Positions 42,853 through 52,284 are shown, counted from the first letter of the stretch. The stretch: 64,000 bases of DNA from Hyphomicrobium_A sp044507625 (GCA_044507625.1 JBIQJE010000001.1:1-64000); one strand, 5' to 3'. Translations and numbers: made by a program. Notes: a model not told the origin generated them from the letters alone.

Positions 42853-44604
42853 CTAGCTCTCCTCGCGACGGCGCCAGAAATCCCAGCCGAAGCGACCTCG
42901 GCTAGCCCCGTCGGCCCTTGGCGCAGTGACCTTGCGCCAGCTCGCCTTGATCCAGTCTTCCGTGCCGTAAAGCCACCGCCTGAAGCTGCCGCGCGAACGC
43001 CCGCGATCTTCCAGCAGCAGATGCGCCAGCATATCGACGTCCGCACTCAGTTTCTCGATAGCCGCCTGCCGCCGGGCGCCGCCCTCGTGCAGCGCACCGA
43101 TGCGGGAATTGATCAGCTCGATCTCGCCGCTTTCATCGTCGTGCCAGCCGTCGAGTGCGCTCGCGAGCGTGTGCTGTGTCGTGCCGAGCCTGACCAGGGA
43201 CTGATGGACGCCATTCAGCTCCGCGCTGTAGGCGGCCTGAGCGGCGGCCATCCGGTCGGCGTTGCCGTTGAGCCAGCGCTCGATGTCGGCAATCCGGTCG
43301 CCAACGCCCGCAGTGATCTCCGAGCGGTAGCGGTCGAGACCGGTGAAGAAATCGATGCGGTTTTTCTCCAGCGCGGCGGCAAGGAGCTTGGCCTGCTCGT
43401 GCTGCCCTGCATGCGCCTGTTCGGCGGCTTGCGCGGCGAGGCGCACGGCACTGCGCACGCCGGTGATCTCGTCGGAAAGCGCAGTGATGCCGTCGGCGCG
43501 ATCGACGCGCTCTTCGTCCAGCGCTTGCTCGATAGCTGCGAGCCGGCCCGCGATGTCGGCATCGGCGGCCGGATGCGCGGCGGCATTTCCGACTGAGACA
43601 CGCGCCTGCTTTATGGCGTCCTCGATCGCGAACAGCCGCTGCGACACCTCAGCATCGAACGGGCGCAGCTCCTTCCCGCGCTCGGCGCCCTGCGCCAAGG
43701 CTTCGTCGATCGCAGACAGCCGTTGGGCGATTTCCCCATCGAGCGGCCGTGTCGCCTCGTCCTCGGTGCGGGCACCGAGGGCGCTTTCGATCGCAGCCAA
43801 GCGCTTTTCCAGCGGCGAAAGATCGGTGGCAGCCGGCTGAGACTGCCTCGCGATCACTGCCTCGAGTGCCGAGAACCTCTCGCCGAGGCCGCGTTCCACC
43901 GATGACAAGCGCTCGAGAACGCTCTGCAGCAGGGCAGGATCGATCGACGGCGCAGCGGTGGCGGCAGCAGGGGCGACGCCCCCTGCAGGCGCCGCCGAGC
44001 GGTCGGGTTCGCTGAGCTCGAAGCCGAGCGCCGCCGCAAGCGGACGGGAAGACGCCGCTGCGGTTCCCCAGATATCGCGTGCCGCGCGCGGCACGTAACG
44101 CACGATCAGGTCGCCGCCGGGAAGATCGCCGCCAATGTCCGCCAGCGCCAGCACGACATCATCGACCGTCGCCGTCCGCCCCGCATGGGAAGCACGCGAA
44201 GAGGCGAGCCGCAGCACGTCTTCCAGCTCGGGCGCCCCGCGCGGCGGCACGCCGGCCTCGCCGGCCGGTGGCTCAGCGGCAATGGCGATGGCGCTTTCGC
44301 GGCGCAAGGCGCCAACACGTATCCCACGTGCGTCGAGCGCCGCAGCGGCAGCGTCGACCCTCGTCATCGCAAGCAGCAAGTGCGTGAGGCTCACCTCCGC
44401 GGCGCGGTAGGCAAGCGCCACGTCATAGGCGTGGTTGGCGCAGGCGATCACTGTCTCATCGACCCAGATCGGCGCCGAGCGCGCGTTCGCCGGCCGCGCG
44501 GGCGAAGCGGCGGGCGGTGTTCCGGACGCACCCCGGTGCACCTCCGTCGAGGCCGCGCTCAGGCGCGTCGTCTTCAGATCAAGGTCCGGCCCCCGGTAGT
44601 CCAT
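42853..44604 (-). CDS. Clp N-domain-like protein with long coiled coil, no ATPase
   Basis: 583 residues. Residues about 48-165 resemble the Clp N-terminal double repeat: VIACANHAYDVALAYRAAEV, LTHLLLAMTRVDAAAAALDA and, in the second half, LEDVLRLASSRAS, VDDVVLALADI. After a Pro/Ala linker, about 225-530 consists of repeated heptad segments (SSVERGLGERFSALEAVI, EIAQRLSAIDEALAQ, DIAGRLAAIEQALDEE). A basic Trp/Arg-rich end follows. No Walker motif, signal peptide or membrane helix. Possibly a substrate-recognition or scaffold protein (inference). Clp-N call is by pattern only. Confidence 0.7.
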   Translation of the reverse strand: MDYRGPDLDLKTTRLSAASTEVHRGASGTPPAASPARPANARSAPIWVDETVIACANHAYDVALAYRAAEVSLTHLLLAMTRVDAAAAALDARGIRVGALRRESAIAIAAEPPAGEAGVPPRGAPELEDVLRLASSRASHAGRTATVDDVVLALADIGGDLPGGDLIVRYVPRAARDIWGTAAASSRPLAAALGFELSEPDRSAAPAGGVAPAAATAAPSIDPALLQSVLERLSSVERGLGERFSALEAVIARQSQPAATDLSPLEKRLAAIESALGARTEDEATRPLDGEIAQRLSAIDEALAQGAERGKELRPFDAEVSQRLFAIEDAIKQARVSVGNAAAHPAADADIAGRLAAIEQALDEERVDRADGITALSDEITGVRSAVRLAAQAAEQAHAGQHEQAKLLAAALEKNRIDFFTGLDRYRSEITAGVGDRIADIERWLNGNADRMAAAQAAYSAELNGVHQSLVRLGTTQHTLASALDGWHDDESGEIELINSRIGALHEGGARRQAAIEKLSADVDMLAHLLLEDRGRSRGSFRRWLYGTEDWIKASWRKVTAPRADGASRGRFGWDFWRRREES

Positions 44605-44737
44605 CCGCGCAACTCCTCACCCTGGCGCGGCGCCAGCATAGCTGCGAATAGATGGCGGCGCGAGGGCAGCGAAGGCACACTCGCGGCTACACGGCCGACG
44701 CTATGGTTGATTTTTCAAGGGGTTCGCACGAAGTCGG

Positions 44738-45424
44738 CTAGAGTAAGCACCCCGGCGCAACGACGGGCTCCTGCACTTCGGGGCCCTCGTTCCGCGGATT
44801 GTTGACCTTCTGACAGACCTCGGTCACGTCGAAACCATCGCCACCATCGGGTTTCAAGAGATGCTGGATCTCCGTGACCATGCCGGAGCGGCAGTCGAGC
44901 CAGAGGTCGAAATGTTCCGGCGGGATAATCAACGGCATACGCTCATGTAAACGGGCGATCGAACCGCGAGCAGCCGTGGTGAGGATCGCGACCGTTTCGA
45001 TCTCGCTGCCGTCCGCGCCGAGCCATTCTTCATAGATGGCCCCCAGCGCGATCGGACCGCCCCGCCGCGGCCTCACCAGATGCGGACGCCTGTCGCCCGC
45101 AGCGCCTGTCCACTCGTAATAGCCGTCGGCAGGCACGAGACAGCGCTTGTGGCGCAAGGCAGCGCGAAACGACGGTTTGCCCGCGGCACTCTCGGCCCGG
45201 GCATTCGCCAGCATGCTGAATTCGCGCGGATCTTTCACCCAAGGCGGAATGAGGCCCCAGCGCACGAGCGCCATCTCGCGCTCACCGCGATACGTATTGC
45301 GCACGATGGCGACCGGCTGGGAGGGCGCGATGTTGTAACGGGGCGGAAAGGTCGCCTCGTTCACATAGCGAAAATAGGCGCGCACGGCCTCCGGCGGTAA
45401 TGTAAGTGTGTAGCGAGAGCACAT
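44738..45424 (-). CDS. SOS response-associated peptidase (YedK/HMCES family)
   Basis: 228 residues from ATG 45424. Forms a thiazolidine crosslink with abasic sites in single-stranded DNA through Cys2 (MCSRYT). Other conserved residues: YNIAPSQPV, WGLIPPW, NARAES, CLVPADGYYEW and His in LHERMP. The frame is open upstream, but Cys2 fixes the start. Divergent from the Nudix gene with only 40 bases between starts. Confidence 0.95.
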   Translation of the reverse strand: MCSRYTLTLPPEAVRAYFRYVNEATFPPRYNIAPSQPVAIVRNTYRGEREMALVRWGLIPPWVKDPREFSMLANARAESAAGKPSFRAALRHKRCLVPADGYYEWTGAAGDRRPHLVRPRRGGPIALGAIYEEWLGADGSEIETVAILTTAARGSIARLHERMPLIIPPEHFDLWLDCRSGMVTEIQHLLKPDGGDGFDVTEVCQKVNNPRNEGPEVQEPVVAPGCLL

Positions 45425-45464
45425 AGGCCGAAGGTAGTCGCAGGAACGCGCCGGGAGAAGCCGT

Positions 45465-45935
45465 ATGGGTGCCTTCGACACAGGCGAACACCGTAACGAC
45501 CGCAAAGCCGGCCGCTGGCCCCAGGCTGCGGCGAGCGCCGTCCTGTTCCGCGGCGAGGCCGTCCTGCTCGTCGAGCGCGGCTCCGAGCCGGGAAAAGGAT
45601 TGTGGAGCCTCCCCGGCGGGCTCATCGAGCCCGGTGAAACGGCGGAGGATGCTGCCCGCCGCGAGACGCACGAGGAAACCGGCCTCGTAGCGCATATCGA
45701 GGGCCTCGCAGGCGTTTACGATATCATCGACCGCGACGAAGCAGGTACCGTCGTGCTCCATTATGTCATCGCATGCTATTTCGGGCGCGCCGACGATGGC
45801 GAGCCGCGCGCCCGCCGCGACGTGAGAGAGGCGCGCTTTTTCGCCCTCGACAAGATTCGCGATCTGCCGTTGACGAAAGGGGCGCAATTCGTGATCGAGG
45901 AGGCATGGCGGCGCCTCGCGGCGAGCGTGCGCTAG
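45465..45935 (+). CDS. Nudix hydrolase
   Basis: 156 residues, GGGAG before ATG 45465. A complete Nudix box at about 50-72: GGLIEPGETAEDAARRETHE followed by ETGL. The rest (FRGEAVLLVERGSEPGKGLW) fits ADP-ribose-pyrophosphatase-like members; substrate unproven. Probably first gene of a short unit with the TIGR02301 gene, 41 bases on. Confidence 0.92.
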   Translation: MGAFDTGEHRNDRKAGRWPQAAASAVLFRGEAVLLVERGSEPGKGLWSLPGGLIEPGETAEDAARRETHEETGLVAHIEGLAGVYDIIDRDEAGTVVLHYVIACYFGRADDGEPRARRDVREARFFALDKIRDLPLTKGAQFVIEEAWRRLAASVR

Positions 45936-45976
45936 CCGCCTCCTGAACGTCCAGAATCGGTGCTAGTCTTCTTCCC

Positions 45977-46432
45977 ATGAGCAATCGACCGATGACATTC
46001 TCCGTTGCGAGCAGCGGATCCACCTCGCGCCGCCGCGGTTTCACCCGCGGCCGGCATCGCGGCTTGGCGCCGTTGAGCCTGGCCCTCGTGCTGATCCTCG
46101 TGGCGGCTTTGCCCGCCGCGGCCCTGCCCGACAGCAAGCCCTACGACGACCGGCTCCTGCGCCTTTCGGAGATCCTCGGCGCGGTCCACTACCTGCGCGA
46201 GTTGTGCGGCGCCGACGAAGGCCAGCAGTGGCGCGACCGCATGTCGGAGCTGCTGCAGGCTGAAGGCACCTCAGCGCTGCGCAAGGCAAGGCTCACGCGC
46301 TCCTTCAATAAAGGTTATCAAAGCTACAGCCGCACCTATAATACGTGCAGCCCATCGGCCCAGAACGCGATCAACCGCTTCCTCACCGAAGGGGCGACCA
46401 TCGCGGATACGCTCGTGCGGTCGGTCCCCTAG
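45977..46432 (+). CDS. TIGR02301 family protein
   Basis: 151 residues. Basic N-terminus with a hydrophobic signal segment (LSLALVLILVAALPAAA), then PYDDRLLRLSEILGAVHYLR, LCGADEGQQWRDRM, FNKGYQSYSRTYNTCS: the pattern of a conserved Rhizobiales family of unknown function with two Cys. Likely periplasmic. The start could be ATG 45977 or the ATG at 45992. Confidence 0.88.
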   Translation: MSNRPMTFSVASSGSTSRRRGFTRGRHRGLAPLSLALVLILVAALPAAALPDSKPYDDRLLRLSEILGAVHYLRELCGADEGQQWRDRMSELLQAEGTSALRKARLTRSFNKGYQSYSRTYNTCSPSAQNAINRFLTEGATIADTLVRSVP

Positions 46433-46627
46433 AGCTTGCGCATTACAGCCACCTGTCCCAGATCGGCAACGCTTCGTCCGTTCCGATTTTTACTGTGAAC
46501 GCGGCACGCCCCTTTGCGCCTGCCCGGCCCGTGATATGCATCCTTGCATCGGCACTCGCTCCGGCGTGCTGCCAAATCTGTCGACCGCGGCTGAACGATT
46601 GGGGGTTCGCGGTCACAAGGGGGAACG

Positions 46628-46873
46628 ATGCAGCTCTTCGAAGGTCTGGACGCCGACGATTCGTCGTACCGCGCGCTTTCGCTGATTCTTGAAGCGTGGG
46701 ACGAAGGTACTGAAAGCGGCGTGCCCAACGAGCAGATGGCGTATGCCGCCCTCTTCGCAGCGCTGACCGATCTCGTCTCCCAATTCGGCGAAGAGGCGGT
46801 GGTGAAGCTGACCAATGGACTGGAGCGGCGCATCCGCGTGGGCGAGTTCACGCTGCATTCGACGCGGCAGTAA
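46628..46873 (+). CDS. Small conserved cytoplasmic protein of unknown function (81 aa)
   Basis: ATG 46628 with AAGGGGGAACG upstream. Acidic, helical (SSYRALSLILEAWDEGTESG, MAYAALFAALTDLVSQFGEE, KLTNGLERRIRVGEFT); no signal peptide or membrane segment. Similar short proteins are, to my memory, conserved in Rhizobiales; no function known. Convergent with lysE, 20 bases apart. Confidence 0.82.
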   Translation: MQLFEGLDADDSSYRALSLILEAWDEGTESGVPNEQMAYAALFAALTDLVSQFGEEAVVKLTNGLERRIRVGEFTLHSTRQ

Positions 46874-46893
46874 GGGCCGCATACGCGTCGGCG

Positions 46894-47562
46894 CTAAAGC
46901 AGCAGCCCCACACGCTTGACGATGACCTCCCCGAGCAGCAACAGTCCGAAGCCGAGCAGCAACAGTCCGGCGATCTTGTTGATGAGCTGCAGCCGCGTCA
47001 GGCTGAGATGGTGGCGGAAACGCGCGATGAGATGGGAAAGCCCTAGCCACCAGCCGAGACTGCCCGCCATGACGGCCGCAACGATCGTAAGCGCATCGAC
47101 ATAGCTGTCGACCTCCACGAATGTCGAGACGCCGCCGAAGATCGCAAAGAGCCCCAGCACCGCGCCGGGATTGGTGATGGTCAGGAGGAATGTCTGCGGG
47201 ATGTCCCAGACGAAATCGCGCAGCGTCTCGGGGCGGTCGTTCGCCGGCGCCATCGCCATCAGGCGCGGCGCAGTGAAGTAGAGCTTCAGTCCGAAAGCGA
47301 CGAGCACCAATCCACCGATAAGCTGGATGGTCATGCGGTGATGCTGCACCGCCCCGGAGATGGCCCCCACGCCCAGCGCCGCGCAGAGCGCAATAAGCCC
47401 GTCGCCCAGCACAGCCCCCAGCCCCGCCGCAATACCTCCCCAAAATCCGCGCTCGATAGCGCGCTGGATGCACAGCACATTGACGGGGCCGACGGGGGCG
47501 GCGACAAGAACTCCGATGACGATACCGACGGGAATGATGAGCGGATTGGGTAGAAAATCCAT
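46894..47562 (-). CDS. LysE/RhtB-family amino-acid exporter
   Basis: 222 residues with six hydrophobic segments. The N-terminal motif VAAPVGPVNVLCIQRAIERG is the LysE signature; TFLLTITNPGAVLGLFAIFG is the second conserved region in the middle. Inner membrane; substrate unknown. ATG 47562. Confidence 0.93.
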   Translation of the reverse strand: MDFLPNPLIIPVGIVIGVLVAAPVGPVNVLCIQRAIERGFWGGIAAGLGAVLGDGLIALCAALGVGAISGAVQHHRMTIQLIGGLVLVAFGLKLYFTAPRLMAMAPANDRPETLRDFVWDIPQTFLLTITNPGAVLGLFAIFGGVSTFVEVDSYVDALTIVAAVMAGSLGWWLGLSHLIARFRHHLSLTRLQLINKIAGLLLLGFGLLLLGEVIVKRVGLLL

Positions 47563-47637
47563 ACACCTTCCTTTACCGGCCCGCGGCGCGCGCCGTAATT
47601 TGCCGGTCGATCGGTTGCATAACGCCGGAGTCCGCGG

Positions 47638-48249
47638 ATGATGAAGATCATCGAAGGACGTTGGATGGGCCTCGTCCTATTGGTACTGGGGGCGGTCGGC
47701 GTTGTCCATGCGGCCCCTGCGCTGGAAAAGGCTGCCGGAAGCCAGGCCGTCACGGTCCAGTCGTCGAAGCTGAAGGGGCGCAAGCCGCCCAGCGAAACGC
47801 GCAGTCTCCCCATTCCGGTGGAGGAGATGCGCCAGGCGATTCTCGCCGCTGCGCAGTCCGGCAACATCGAGGATCTGCGTGAGCCGCTGGAGTGGAACGA
47901 ACTGAAGCCCGAAGTCTCGGCTCCCGCGGGAACCGATCCCATCGCCTTTTGGCGCACCACGTCCGCGGATGGAAACGGCCGCGAGATTCTCGCCGTGCTC
48001 GCCAACATTCTGCCCATGCGCGCCGCCGAGCTCCCCCTCGGCAAGGACATCGAGAACAACATCATCTACGTCTGGCCCTATTTGGCCGAAGCGGATCTCG
48101 ACAAGCTGACGCCCGCGCAGGAGGTCGATCTGCTGCGGCTGATGAGCCCCGCCGAAGCGAAGACGATGCGGTCTGCAAAGAAGTGGACGTGGTGGCGCCT
48201 CACCATCGGCGCCGACGGCACCTGGCATTCCTTCAAAAAGGCCGAATAG
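47638..48249 (+). CDS. Exported conserved protein of unknown function (203 aa)
   Basis: ATG 47638 (GGAG seven bases upstream; next ATG 47641). Signal peptide to about residue 26 (LVLLVLGAVGVVHAAP). The mature part has RSLPIPVEEMRQAILAAAQS, NIEDLREPLEWNELKPE, ENNIIYVWPYLAEADLDKLT and the end KKWTWWRLTIGADGTWHSF. I believe this is a widely conserved Rhizobiales periplasmic family without known function; no catalytic motif seen. Confidence 0.82.
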   Translation: MMKIIEGRWMGLVLLVLGAVGVVHAAPALEKAAGSQAVTVQSSKLKGRKPPSETRSLPIPVEEMRQAILAAAQSGNIEDLREPLEWNELKPEVSAPAGTDPIAFWRTTSADGNGREILAVLANILPMRAAELPLGKDIENNIIYVWPYLAEADLDKLTPAQEVDLLRLMSPAEAKTMRSAKKWTWWRLTIGADGTWHSFKKAE

Positions 48250-48372
48250 CCCGGATAAGATCGCGTGAGGCGATAAGTAGCGGGCGTAATGACAAAAATT
48301 GCCATCGCGGCTTGTCACCTGCTCATGCGGCCCCACATGAAGGGCTCGAACGCATTTGAGGGATTTTGCAGC

Positions 48373-49305
48373 ATGATGTGGCGCGTAGCCCTGGCGACGG
48401 CAGCGGTTGCGGCGTGGGCCGACTTCACGCCGGCTGCCGCACAACTCTACGGTTGGGAAAGCTACGGACGGGCTCCGTTCTGGGAGCAGCGCCCGCGACA
48501 GCAACGGCGCAGCAACGATTACGGATATGATTGGGGCTACGGCGACAGCACGCGCCGCTCACCCATCGTGCGCAGCGGCGGCGGACGCCCCGCTATCAGC
48601 CCCAAGGCGCCGGCGAAAGTAGCCTTCACTAGCAACTATCCGGCCAATTCCATCGTCATCGATAGCGACACGCGCATGCTCTATTACGTGCTGTCGCCCA
48701 CCGAAGCCTATCAGTACCCGATCTCCGTCGGCCGCGAGGGTTTCTCCTGGACCGGCACCGAAACCGTCAGCCGCATGCAGGCATGGCCGGACTGGCATCC
48801 GCCCAAGGAGATGATCCGCCGCGATCCGCGCCTGCCGGATAAAATGACGGGCGGTCTGAAAAATCCGCTCGGCGCCAAGGCGCTGTACCTCGGCAACACG
48901 CTCTATCGTATCCACGGAACCAACGACCCCAAGAGCATCGGCCGCGCTGCCTCTTCGGGCTGCTTCCGCATGATGAACGAGCATGTGCTGCACTTGGCCT
49001 CGCTGACGAAAATCGGCACGCAGGTCACCGTCGTGAAGAAACTGCCGCCCCAGTCCGTCGCCGTGCGCGCGACACCGGCCGACGAAGCGGTGAACGTCGA
49101 GGAGCAGGAAGCGCTCGCCCGCGGAGACAACGAGCCGGCACCATCCCTTGCCGATGACGAAGACGAAGCCGCCACCCACGCGAGCGGCGACGGCATCGAC
49201 GATCGGGACCAGGAGGACGAGTGGGCCGACCAGCGCTACGAGGATCCACGCTACGAGCGTTATCTGCGCCGCTACGAGCGATATCAGCGCTACGGCCGCT
49301 ACTGA
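48373..49305 (+). CDS. L,D-transpeptidase (YkuD family)
   Basis: 310 residues from ATG 48373, chosen for the signal peptide (MMWRVALATAAVAAWADFTP, end near AAAQ); the frame is open to 48289. YkuD domain at about 85-225 with catalytic HGTNDP, then SIGRAASSGCFRM. Forms 3-3 peptidoglycan crosslinks or attaches proteins to the wall. The C-terminal 80 residues are acidic and then end in a Tyr/Arg repeat (RYEDPRYERYLRRYERYQRY), unusual for the family. Confidence 0.93.
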   Translation: MMWRVALATAAVAAWADFTPAAAQLYGWESYGRAPFWEQRPRQQRRSNDYGYDWGYGDSTRRSPIVRSGGGRPAISPKAPAKVAFTSNYPANSIVIDSDTRMLYYVLSPTEAYQYPISVGREGFSWTGTETVSRMQAWPDWHPPKEMIRRDPRLPDKMTGGLKNPLGAKALYLGNTLYRIHGTNDPKSIGRAASSGCFRMMNEHVLHLASLTKIGTQVTVVKKLPPQSVAVRATPADEAVNVEEQEALARGDNEPAPSLADDEDEAATHASGDGIDDRDQEDEWADQRYEDPRYERYLRRYERYQRYGRY

Positions 49306-49317
49306 TCACGTCAAACG

Positions 49318-49351
49318 TGCTGACGGAGCCCGGCCGGGAATTCCGTCAGCA
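49318..49351. terminator. Hairpin between the L,D-transpeptidase and dihydroorotase genes
   Basis: Perfect 10-bp stem TGCTGACGGA (49318-49327) / TCCGTCAGCA (49342-49351) with a nested CCCGG/CCGGG in the loop, between two convergent stop codons. Weak U tract, so bidirectional terminator is likely but not certain. Confidence 0.5.
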
Positions 49352-49375
49352 GGCCAGACGCGCAGACATCGCCTG

Positions 49376-50704
49376 TCAAAAGCCTTCGAGGAAACCGACG
49401 GGCGCGCCGTGCGCCTCCCCCTCGATCTCCCCTTCCCACATCACGCGGCGCCCGCGCACGAAGGTGCCTACAGGCCAGCCCTTCACACGAACGCCGTCAT
49501 AGGGTGTCCAGCCCGCGCGGCTGGCCACCTGCGCATGCGTGATCGTCTCCTCGCGCTTCATGTCGACGACCGTGAAATCGGCATCATAGCCGACGGCGAT
49601 GCGGCCCTTCCCACGGATACCGAACAGCCGCTGCGGCCCATGGCTCGTCAGATCGGCGAACCGCTCCAGCGTAAGCCGTCCCGCGTTGACGTGATCGAGC
49701 ATGATCGGAACGAGCGTCTGCACGCCGGTCATGCCGGAATGGGACTGCGGATAGGGATGATCCTTTTCCTCGCGCGTGTGCGGAGCGTGGTCCGAGCCGA
49801 GCACATCGACGATCCCCGCGGCGAGGCCGGCCCAGATCGCATCCCGGTGCCGGCCGTCGCGCACCGGCGGGTTCATCTGCGCATATGTCCCGAGCTGCTC
49901 GTAGCAGTCGGGCGCCACGAGCGTCAGATGATGAGGCGTCACCTCGACGCTCGCCCAGTCCTTGTGCTCGGCAAGGAATTCCATCTCCGCCGCCGTCGAG
50001 ACGTGCAGCACGTGCACGCGCCGCTTATGCTTCTCGGCAAGACCCACGAGGCGCCGCGTGGAAATGATCGCCGCTTCCTCGTCGCGCCATTCCGGATGCG
50101 AGGAAGGATCACCTGCGCGGCGCACCCCCATGCGCGCGATCAGCCGTGCTTCGTCCTCGGAATGGAACGCCGCCCGCCGCGACAGGCGCGCGATGATGCG
50201 GTCGAGCGAGGCCTCATCGTCCACCAGAAGATCGCCGGTGGAAGAGCCCATGAACACTTTTATGCCCGCCGAGCCTTCCAGCTTCTCGAGTATCGGAATG
50301 TCGTCGATGTTCTCCCGCGTGCCGCCGACATAGAACGCGAAATCGCAGAACATGCGGTTGCGGGCGCGCGCCACCTTGTCGGCAAGCTTCTCCGCCGTCG
50401 TCGTCAGGGGCTTGGTGTTCGGCATCTCGAAGACGGCCGTCACGCCGCCCAGAACGGCGCTGCGCGACCCTGTCTCAAGGTTTTCCTTATGCTCAAGACC
50501 CGGCTCGCGAAAATGCACCTGGGTATCGATCACGCCGGGCAGGATGTGCAGCCCGCGCGCATCGATGACATTTCCGCCCCGTGCGGGATCGATCTGGCCG
50601 ATTGCCGCGATGCGGCCATCCACGATGGCAATATCCCGCTCCCCTGCGCCATCATGGTTGACGACAGTGCCGCCCTTTAGAATGGCATCGAACGTGGTGC
50701 GCAT
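49376..50704 (-). CDS. pyrC: Dihydroorotase
   Basis: 442 residues from ATG 50704. Pyrimidine biosynthesis, closes carbamoyl-aspartate to dihydroorotate. Amidohydrolase fold: metal site DTQVHFREPG, Lys for carboxylation near IKVFMGSSTG, His in HVLHVS, and catalytic Asp in GSDHAPHT. Substrate loops (EMPNTKPLTT) agree with dihydroorotases rather than hydantoinases. Divergent from ygfZ, 78 bases apart. Confidence 0.92.
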   Translation of the reverse strand: MRTTFDAILKGGTVVNHDGAGERDIAIVDGRIAAIGQIDPARGGNVIDARGLHILPGVIDTQVHFREPGLEHKENLETGSRSAVLGGVTAVFEMPNTKPLTTTAEKLADKVARARNRMFCDFAFYVGGTRENIDDIPILEKLEGSAGIKVFMGSSTGDLLVDDEASLDRIIARLSRRAAFHSEDEARLIARMGVRRAGDPSSHPEWRDEEAAIISTRRLVGLAEKHKRRVHVLHVSTAAEMEFLAEHKDWASVEVTPHHLTLVAPDCYEQLGTYAQMNPPVRDGRHRDAIWAGLAAGIVDVLGSDHAPHTREEKDHPYPQSHSGMTGVQTLVPIMLDHVNAGRLTLERFADLTSHGPQRLFGIRGKGRIAVGYDADFTVVDMKREETITHAQVASRAGWTPYDGVRVKGWPVGTFVRGRRVMWEGEIEGEAHGAPVGFLEGF

Positions 50705-50782
50705 GGCCCTACCTGTGGCTTGCCTCCGGCCCGCGCCCCGCATACGTAAATCGGACGCCGGTTGCAACCGGAGCGGGGAAAC

Positions 50783-51682
50783 ATGGCTGAAACGAAAATT
50801 GCGCTGCTGCCCGACCGTGGTGTTGTCAGCGTGACGGGTGCAGACGCGCGCAAACTCCTGCAAGGCGTCATCACCAACGATATGGACCTGATCGACACCC
50901 AGTCGGCGCTCTACGCGGGGTTGCTGACCCCACAGGGTAAGATTTTGTTCGACTTCTTCGTCGTCAAGGCGCCCGAAGGCTTTTGCCTTGAAACCTCACG
51001 CGCGGCCGCGGCAGACCTCGCCGAGCGCCTCAAGATGTATAAGCTGCGCGCAGCGGTCGAGATCGCCGATGTCTCGACCGACTATACCGTCGCCGCCATC
51101 TGGGGCGGAGAATATGCGCCGCGCGCAAAGGATCCCGCCCCGCTCTGGTTCGCCGACCCCCGCCTTCCCGGCATGGGCTATCGCGAGCTCGCCACGCTCC
51201 GCTCCGACTGGGCGCTCGGCGGGGAAGCGAGCGATAGCGCCACACAGGAGGAATATCACGCCCACCGCATCGCGCTCGGCGTGCCCGAAGGCGGCAGGGA
51301 TTTCGAGTTTGGCGGGGCCTTCCCCCATGAGGCGCTGTTCGATCAGCTCCACGGCGTCTCGTTCGAAAAAGGCTGCTACGTTGGGCAGGAGGTGGTCTCG
51401 CGCATGCAGAACCGCGGCACGGCGCGCCGGCGGATCGTGCCGGTCATCTCCGATGGTCCACTGCCGGACAGCGGCAGCGCGATCAAAGCCGGCGGCGTAG
51501 AGATCGGCACGCTGGGCTCGGCTGCGGGAAATCGCGGCCTCGCCATGCTGCGCCTCGATCGCGTCGCGGAGTTTGCCACCAAAGGAGAAGCACTGCGCAC
51601 GGCCGATGTCGAGCTTCGCGTCGAGCTGCCGCCGTGGGCGTCGTTTCAGATCGAAACCAAGACCGCAGGGACCGGCGCATGA
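50783..51682 (+). CDS. ygfZ: Folate-binding Fe-S cluster maturation protein YgfZ
   Basis: 299 residues from ATG 50783 (GGAGCGGGGAAAC). GcvT-like fold; signature KGCYVGQE at about residue 205 (FEKGCYVGQEVVSRM). Supports maturation of some [4Fe-4S] proteins; NadA in this window and the RlmD-type enzyme are Fe-S proteins. The stop overlaps the tag start (ATGA). Confidence 0.94.
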   Translation: MAETKIALLPDRGVVSVTGADARKLLQGVITNDMDLIDTQSALYAGLLTPQGKILFDFFVVKAPEGFCLETSRAAAADLAERLKMYKLRAAVEIADVSTDYTVAAIWGGEYAPRAKDPAPLWFADPRLPGMGYRELATLRSDWALGGEASDSATQEEYHAHRIALGVPEGGRDFEFGGAFPHEALFDQLHGVSFEKGCYVGQEVVSRMQNRGTARRRIVPVISDGPLPDSGSAIKAGGVEIGTLGSAAGNRGLAMLRLDRVAEFATKGEALRTADVELRVELPPWASFQIETKTAGTGA

Positions 51683-52284
51683 CGAAGCAGCCTCAACAGG
51701 AGCTGATCCGCTGCGGCTGGGTCGGCAGCGACGCCGACTATCAGCTCTACCACGACACCGAATGGGGCGTGCCCCTCAAGACCGACCGCGCCATCTTCGA
51801 GAAGCTGGTACTGGAAGGCTTCCAGGCCGGGCTCTCGTGGATCACCATTTTGCGCAAGCGCGAGAATTTTCGTCGCGCGTTCGACGGCTTCGATGCAGAG
51901 CGCATTGCTCGCTATGGCGCGAAGGACGTCGCGCGGTTGATGTCCGATGAGGGCATTGTGCGCAACCGCGCCAAGATCGAAGCGACGATAGATAATGCGA
52001 AGGCCTACCTGAAGCTGCGCGAGCGTACGACGTTGAAGAAGTTTCTGTTAAGCCACCTCGAAAATGGTCCGCTGCAGAATCGCGCCCTTGCCCTCTCCGA
52101 TATTCCGCCTGCGACCGATCTGTCGAAGCGCATTTCAAAGGCGCTCAAGGCGGAGGGCTTCCGCTTCGTCGGGCCAACCACCGTTTACGCCTTCATGCAG
52201 TCGTCGGGGATGGTGAACGATCACCTCGTCGGCTGCTTCCGCCACGCGGAGTGCGCCGAGTTGCAAAAGTCGGGGTGGCGCTGA
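51679..52284 (+). CDS. tag: DNA-3-methyladenine glycosylase I
   Basis: 201 residues from ATG 51679, overlapping the ygfZ stop by four bases. Removes 3-methyladenine. RCGWVGSDADYQLYHDTEWG at the start, catalytic region EGFQAGLSWITILRKRENFR and zinc ligands Cys/His at both ends (RCGW, and HLVGCFRH near the C-terminus). Its stop overlaps the ATG of the HD gene, so ygfZ, tag and the HD gene are one coupled unit. Confidence 0.96.
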   Translation: MTKQPQQELIRCGWVGSDADYQLYHDTEWGVPLKTDRAIFEKLVLEGFQAGLSWITILRKRENFRRAFDGFDAERIARYGAKDVARLMSDEGIVRNRAKIEATIDNAKAYLKLRERTTLKKFLLSHLENGPLQNRALALSDIPPATDLSKRISKALKAEGFRFVGPTTVYAFMQSSGMVNDHLVGCFRHAECAELQKSGWR

